From Thiopontia sp964344435 (GTDB lineage: Bacteria > Pseudomonadota > Gammaproteobacteria > GCF-002020875): 9,290 nucleotides of DNA. Shown in pieces: positions 7,130-9,290 of this stretch. The DNA lies in NCBI GenBank assembly GCA_964344435.1, contig CAYFNH010000094.1, forward strand, positions 1 to 9,290, written 5' to 3'. A model generated the notes under the pieces. That model searched no databases, had not been told where the DNA came from, and saw only the letters and a program-made list of their open reading frames with translations. Both the position numbers and the translations under genes were made by a program. The first letter of the stretch is position 1; each line of letters opens with the position of its first letter.

Positions 7130-7957
7130 TTACAGAAGGTCTGCCTGATCAAAGATCTGTAGTGTCCATGACTGACCGCTGTCGATAAAGGTGGCGTGGT
7201 GCGCTTCCGCCAGGGCAATAGCGGCATTCCGGTCTGCACTGATCGGGGTCTGGGTGTACTTCATGTAGAGCTGGTCGACCCGCTGACGCAGCAGCTCCAA
7301 CCCCTGATGACACGACTCCATTCTGTCGGGATAACAGATATTGTCGTAATGGACAAACAGATAGCGCTGCTCTTTGGGTAAAGACCATTGATACTGCAGC
7401 GCCTGATCCAGTGCCTGATCCAGCGCCTCGGGACCATCCCGGTTTAGCAGGTTGTCGTTATTCTGGAGGAAGGATTCATTACGAATGCGCCGTATCAACT
7501 CTGCTGGCTCGCTCAGGTCTACCCGGTTACGCTGTGGATCGAAATTGGCCTTCAAGATCGGATAACGGGTCTTGCGATCTCCGTAGAGGATCAGCCCAAT
7601 CCGCAGCTGCTTGTTACGCTTGTGCCAAAACCGGGAGAGGGTACGCAGCTCATACTCCAGTCCATCCAGAAAATTTGCATAGGAGTTGGAGAAGTCAACC
7701 AGCAGCAGTAGCTCAAGGTCATGGATGGAGAGGCGTTCATTCTCCTGCTGCAGCTGCTCTATCTGCTGGTAGAGTGTCTGCTGTTGACGATAGAGCCTCT
7801 TCACCTCCTCTACCATCGGCTCCTCTGGATTTTTCCCGCTGTTCATGAAAAAGGGGAGCGAGACAATAGTCAGGATCACGAAGGCCCCCAGCGCCGAAGC
7901 AAAGAGATCAATACTGGCGACGCCAAATATACTGGGCCTGCTACGCGGCTGGTACAT
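7130..7957 (-). CDS. MotB/ExbD-like membrane anchor fused to coiled coil and vWA-like domain
   Basis: A 275-residue single-pass protein. Residues 11-38 (FGVASIDLFASALGAFVILTI...) form one membrane helix with an acidic residue, Asp17, at its start. This matches the layout of the MotB/ExbD/TolR helix, where a conserved Asp carries protons. A likely coiled coil follows (about 44-78, rich in Gln, Glu and Leu). Residues 80-275 look like a vWA fold: a hydrophobic strand LELLLLV ending in the metal-site motif D88-F-S90-N-S92, the strand LRIGLILYGD (118-127), the loop DGPEALDQALDQAL (174-187), and the strand YLFVHYDN (199-206). The usual OmpA-like peptidoglycan-binding domain of MotB is absent. It starts 3 bp after the MotA/ExbB-like gene with no clear Shine-Dalgarno, so translation is coupled and the two should form one membrane complex. 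With a single helix and a short cytoplasmic N-terminus, the vWA part would be periplasmic. The biological role is unknown. Confidence 0.88.
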   Translation of the reverse strand: MYQPRSRPSIFGVASIDLFASALGAFVILTIVSLPFFMNSGKNPEEPMVEEVKRLYRQQQTLYQQIEQLQQENERLSIHDLELLLLVDFSNSYANFLDGLEYELRTLSRFWHKRNKQLRIGLILYGDRKTRYPILKANFDPQRNRVDLSEPAELIRRIRNESFLQNNDNLLNRDGPEALDQALDQALQYQWSLPKEQRYLFVHYDNICYPDRMESCHQGLELLRQRVDQLYMKYTQTPISADRNAAIALAEAHHATFIDSGQSWTLQIFDQADLL

Positions 7958-7960
7958 GAA

Positions 7961-8761
7961 TCAGAGCGGTGCAGAGAGGCGTTGATTGATCTCCCGCTCT
8001 TCCAACGTGGAGATAAAGGAGCTGATCAACGTTAAAATTGTGGAGAGAACCAGCCCTGCAATGGTGGTATAAAAAGCATAGGCAAGCGCCTGCACAATCC
8101 CTCTGAACCAGATCTCTACCGCCACCTGATCCAGCAGGCTGGCTGGAAGGTCGGAGGCCTTCTCCAGAGCAAAGGAGATACCCACTACCGTTCCCAGAAA
8201 CCCGAGGGTTGGAATGGCCCAAATCACTATCTGGATGGTGCGATAGTTAAGGTCATGCTGGTGCAGCACTCGATCAAAATCGAGATGGGTCAACATCTGC
8301 TCACGGTACTGGGCCAGCGAGAACAGACGAATCAATAGCAACTCCAGTACCGTACTGAAGAAGAGGCTCCACATAATAATGTAGATCACCCTGGCCCAGA
8401 CGGGGCTGTTGAGCCCGAAAAAAATCTCCGCCATCCGGTACAGCTCACTGTCTGGCGCAACCATGGCAAACAGATAGAAGACCACAACCAGGAACGTGGC
8501 GGTCGAGTAGAGAATTACCTTGATATAGGAGAGTTGGCGGATCAGGGCAGTCACCAAGACAAAGAAGAGCAGACCATAGAGAAGTTGCGGCAGATAGGCC
8601 TCCACCGGCAGGTAGGGAAGTGAACCAAACCATGTGAACAGTCGTTCAAAGTGTTGCGTAGACAGCAGGTTGATCAGCGACAGCGAGAGACCTCCCCATA
8701 CCAACCAGACAAGAACCACCCGGAGCACTGGACTCTGCTGTAGAAAGTGGCCGGGTATCAT
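7961..8761 (-). CDS. MotA/TolQ/ExbB-family proton-channel subunit
   Basis: A 266-residue inner-membrane protein with about six hydrophobic segments (roughly residues 11-33, 55-75, 82-102, 121-147, 174-197 and 222-250). The C-terminal third is the MotA/ExbB domain: IVIWAIPTLGFLGTVVGISF (178-197), then QALAYAFYTTIAGLVLSTIL (224-243). Both helices keep the Thr positions that line the proton path in ExbB and MotA. The family forms pentamers around two MotB/ExbD helices and turns proton flow into motion or force. The N-terminal half, with its extra helices, is unlike minimal ExbB. I chose ATG 8761 because GGAGGG lies 10 nt upstream; the frame is open to ATG 8836, but that start lacks a ribosome site. 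The partner gene follows after 3 bp. No flagellar, ton, tol or gliding genes are in view. Confidence 0.92.
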   Translation of the reverse strand: MIPGHFLQQSPVLRVVLVWLVWGGLSLSLINLLSTQHFERLFTWFGSLPYLPVEAYLPQLLYGLLFFVLVTALIRQLSYIKVILYSTATFLVVVFYLFAMVAPDSELYRMAEIFFGLNSPVWARVIYIIMWSLFFSTVLELLLIRLFSLAQYREQMLTHLDFDRVLHQHDLNYRTIQIVIWAIPTLGFLGTVVGISFALEKASDLPASLLDQVAVEIWFRGIVQALAYAFYTTIAGLVLSTILTLISSFISTLEEREINQRLSAPL

Positions 8762-8771
8762 CTGTCTCGTT

Positions 8772-8777
8772 CCCTCC
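8772..8777 (-). promoter_or_regulatory. Ribosome binding site that fixes the MotA/ExbB-like start
   Basis: On the minus strand this reads GGAGGG, 10 nt before ATG 8761. It is the best Shine-Dalgarno in the neighbourhood and argues against the longer frame that begins at 8836. Confidence 0.65.
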
Positions 8778-8890
8778 GCGATGGTCGAAAAGCCATGGTA
8801 ACGTGATTGCTTGCGCACTTCTACGCATGCCAGCATCGGTACTCAGATTGAGGTTGTGCAGACCACGGTTCAAACATAGAATGGTTTCAG

Positions 8891-8921
8891 GTAACTATTC
8901 AGCTCACCCCTGAATAGTTAC
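8891..8921. repeat. Perfect 12-bp inverted repeat in the divergent intergenic region
   Basis: GTAACTATTCAG (8891-8902) and CTGAATAGTTAC (8910-8921) are exact reverse complements around a 7-nt spacer CTCACCC. No T-run follows on either strand, so it is not a standard terminator. It lies between the MotA/ExbB-like gene and the receiver gene, which diverge. It could be an operator, a REP-like dispersed repeat or a small element relic. Confidence 0.8.
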
Positions 8922-8972
8922 GATTTCAGAATCATTATATCCATTCTCGATCTGGGGGATCCACGAATCACT

Positions 8973-9245
8973 ATGCACGATATGAAAGCCTTGGTTGTTG
9001 ATGACTCCAAAGCCATGCTGGGGGTCGCCCAATCCACTTTGAACGAGATCGGTATCACGGACAACCACTGTGTCCAGTCCGGTGAGGATGCACTGGCCGC
9101 AATCTACAATGCTTCTCCCCCGTTTGATCTGGTCTTTATCGATCTCAATATGCCAGAGATGGATGGAATCGAGCTGATTCGGGAACTGAGCCGCCACCGT
9201 TTCGAGGGAGGGGTTGTGATCCTCTCCGCACTCGATAACGAATAA
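8973..9245 (+). CDS. CheY-like receiver domain protein, apparently truncated
   Basis: A 90-residue receiver (response regulator) domain. The first strand KALVVDD gives the acidic pair D10/D11, the phosphoacceptor is D57 in FIDLNMPEMDG, and the fourth strand VVILSA carries Ser85. The frame then ends LDNE-stop at 9243-9245, about 30 residues short of a normal receiver, so the fifth strand with the invariant Lys and the last two helices are missing. In multi-domain regulators this point is usually followed by a helix and an LG...KP strand, then an output domain. Hence either the gene is broken at this point or the window holds one half of it; an inverted repeat begins right at the stop. The GGGGGA upstream (8954-8959) is 13 nt from ATG 8973, a long spacing; ATG 8982 is also possible. 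It is divergent from the channel operon. Confidence 0.75.
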   Translation: MHDMKALVVDDSKAMLGVAQSTLNEIGITDNHCVQSGEDALAAIYNASPPFDLVFIDLNMPEMDGIELIRELSRHRFEGGVVILSALDNE

Positions 9246-9277
9246 GGATAGATCGCGCGCAGCCGCGATCTTATCCT
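9245..9277. repeat. Imperfect inverted repeat at the stop of the receiver gene
   Basis: AGGATAGATCGCG (9245-9257) pairs with CGCGATCTTATCCT (9264-9277), with a single bulged base and a 6-nt loop CGCAGC. No T-run follows. Its left arm starts at the last base of the stop codon that truncates the receiver domain, so it may be part of an inserted repeat rather than a terminator. The window ends 13 bases later. Confidence 0.6.
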
Positions 9278-9290
9278 GTTGTTGAACAAG

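Noticed and set aside
7411..7848. 145-codon plus-strand frame opposite the vWA gene
   Set aside because: It is the antisense shadow of a coherent two-gene operon, with no motif or ribosome site of its own.
7130..8761. Zorya (ZorA/ZorB) defence system
   Set aside because: The partner lacks the OmpA-like peptidoglycan-binding domain of ZorB, the channel subunit lacks the long ZorA cytoplasmic tail, and no ZorC/D/E helicase or nuclease genes are nearby.
8762..8836. 25-codon N-terminal extension of the MotA/ExbB-like protein
   Set aside because: There is no ribosome site at 8836, while GGAGGG precedes 8761; the extra residues are polar and unlike a membrane protein N-terminus.
8910..8930. Intrinsic terminator at the 12-bp inverted repeat
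   Set aside because: No T-run follows the stem on either strand, and the stem is AT-rich rather than GC-rich.

Overview
The window looks like chromosomal DNA of a gammaproteobacterium. The pointers are a BipA/TypA GTPase of ordinary gammaproteobacterial length, moderate GC, compact operons joined by ATGA/TGATG overlaps, and a small Gly/Ala/Asp-rich exported protein resembling the sulfur-globule-type proteins of sulfur-oxidising gammaproteobacteria and their symbionts. The sulfur-oxidiser assignment is inference from that one small protein. No rRNA, tRNA, CRISPR array or complete transposase gene was seen.

Layout, left to right. (1) 1-613: a monocistronic unit with a sigma70-like promoter, a highly biased 111-codon gene for a secreted small protein, and a strong intrinsic terminator. 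I see nothing coding in 1-127. (2) 664-1440: a ParE/RelE-type toxin-antitoxin pair. The toxin gene is cut in two by a 158-bp hairpin-rich MITE-like element flanked by TTAG duplications. A second, solitary copy of the same element end sits at another TTAG at the 3' end of the toxin gene. Removing the first insertion in thought restores a continuous toxin frame of 100 codons. (3) 1466-3286, minus: typA/bipA. (4) 3349-5596, plus: a three-gene overlapping operon of a soluble unknown protein with a His-rich tail, an ABC-2 ATPase and an ABC-2 permease. (5) 5606-5734, minus: a doubtful small membrane-peptide ORF. (6) 5865-7066, plus: a two-gene operon of a Bfd-like Cys-rich small protein and a CobW/COG0523 metal-binding GTPase. 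(7) 7130-8761, minus: a two-gene operon of a MotA/TolQ/ExbB-family channel subunit and a partner with a MotB/ExbD-like N-terminal membrane helix, a coiled coil and a von Willebrand A (vWA)-like domain. (8) 8891-8921: a perfect 12-bp inverted repeat. (9) 8973-9245, plus: a CheY-like receiver that stops before its last strand and conserved Lys, with another inverted repeat starting at its stop codon.

The parts most worth following are the proton-channel/vWA pair, which is built like a stator or ExbBD-type energy transducer whose periplasmic module has been replaced by a vWA-like domain; the doubly hit toxin gene; and a near-identical TATACTAT-N5-ATG start shared by the two plus-strand operons at 3349 and 5865, both without a well-placed Shine-Dalgarno, which suggests leaderless mRNAs.
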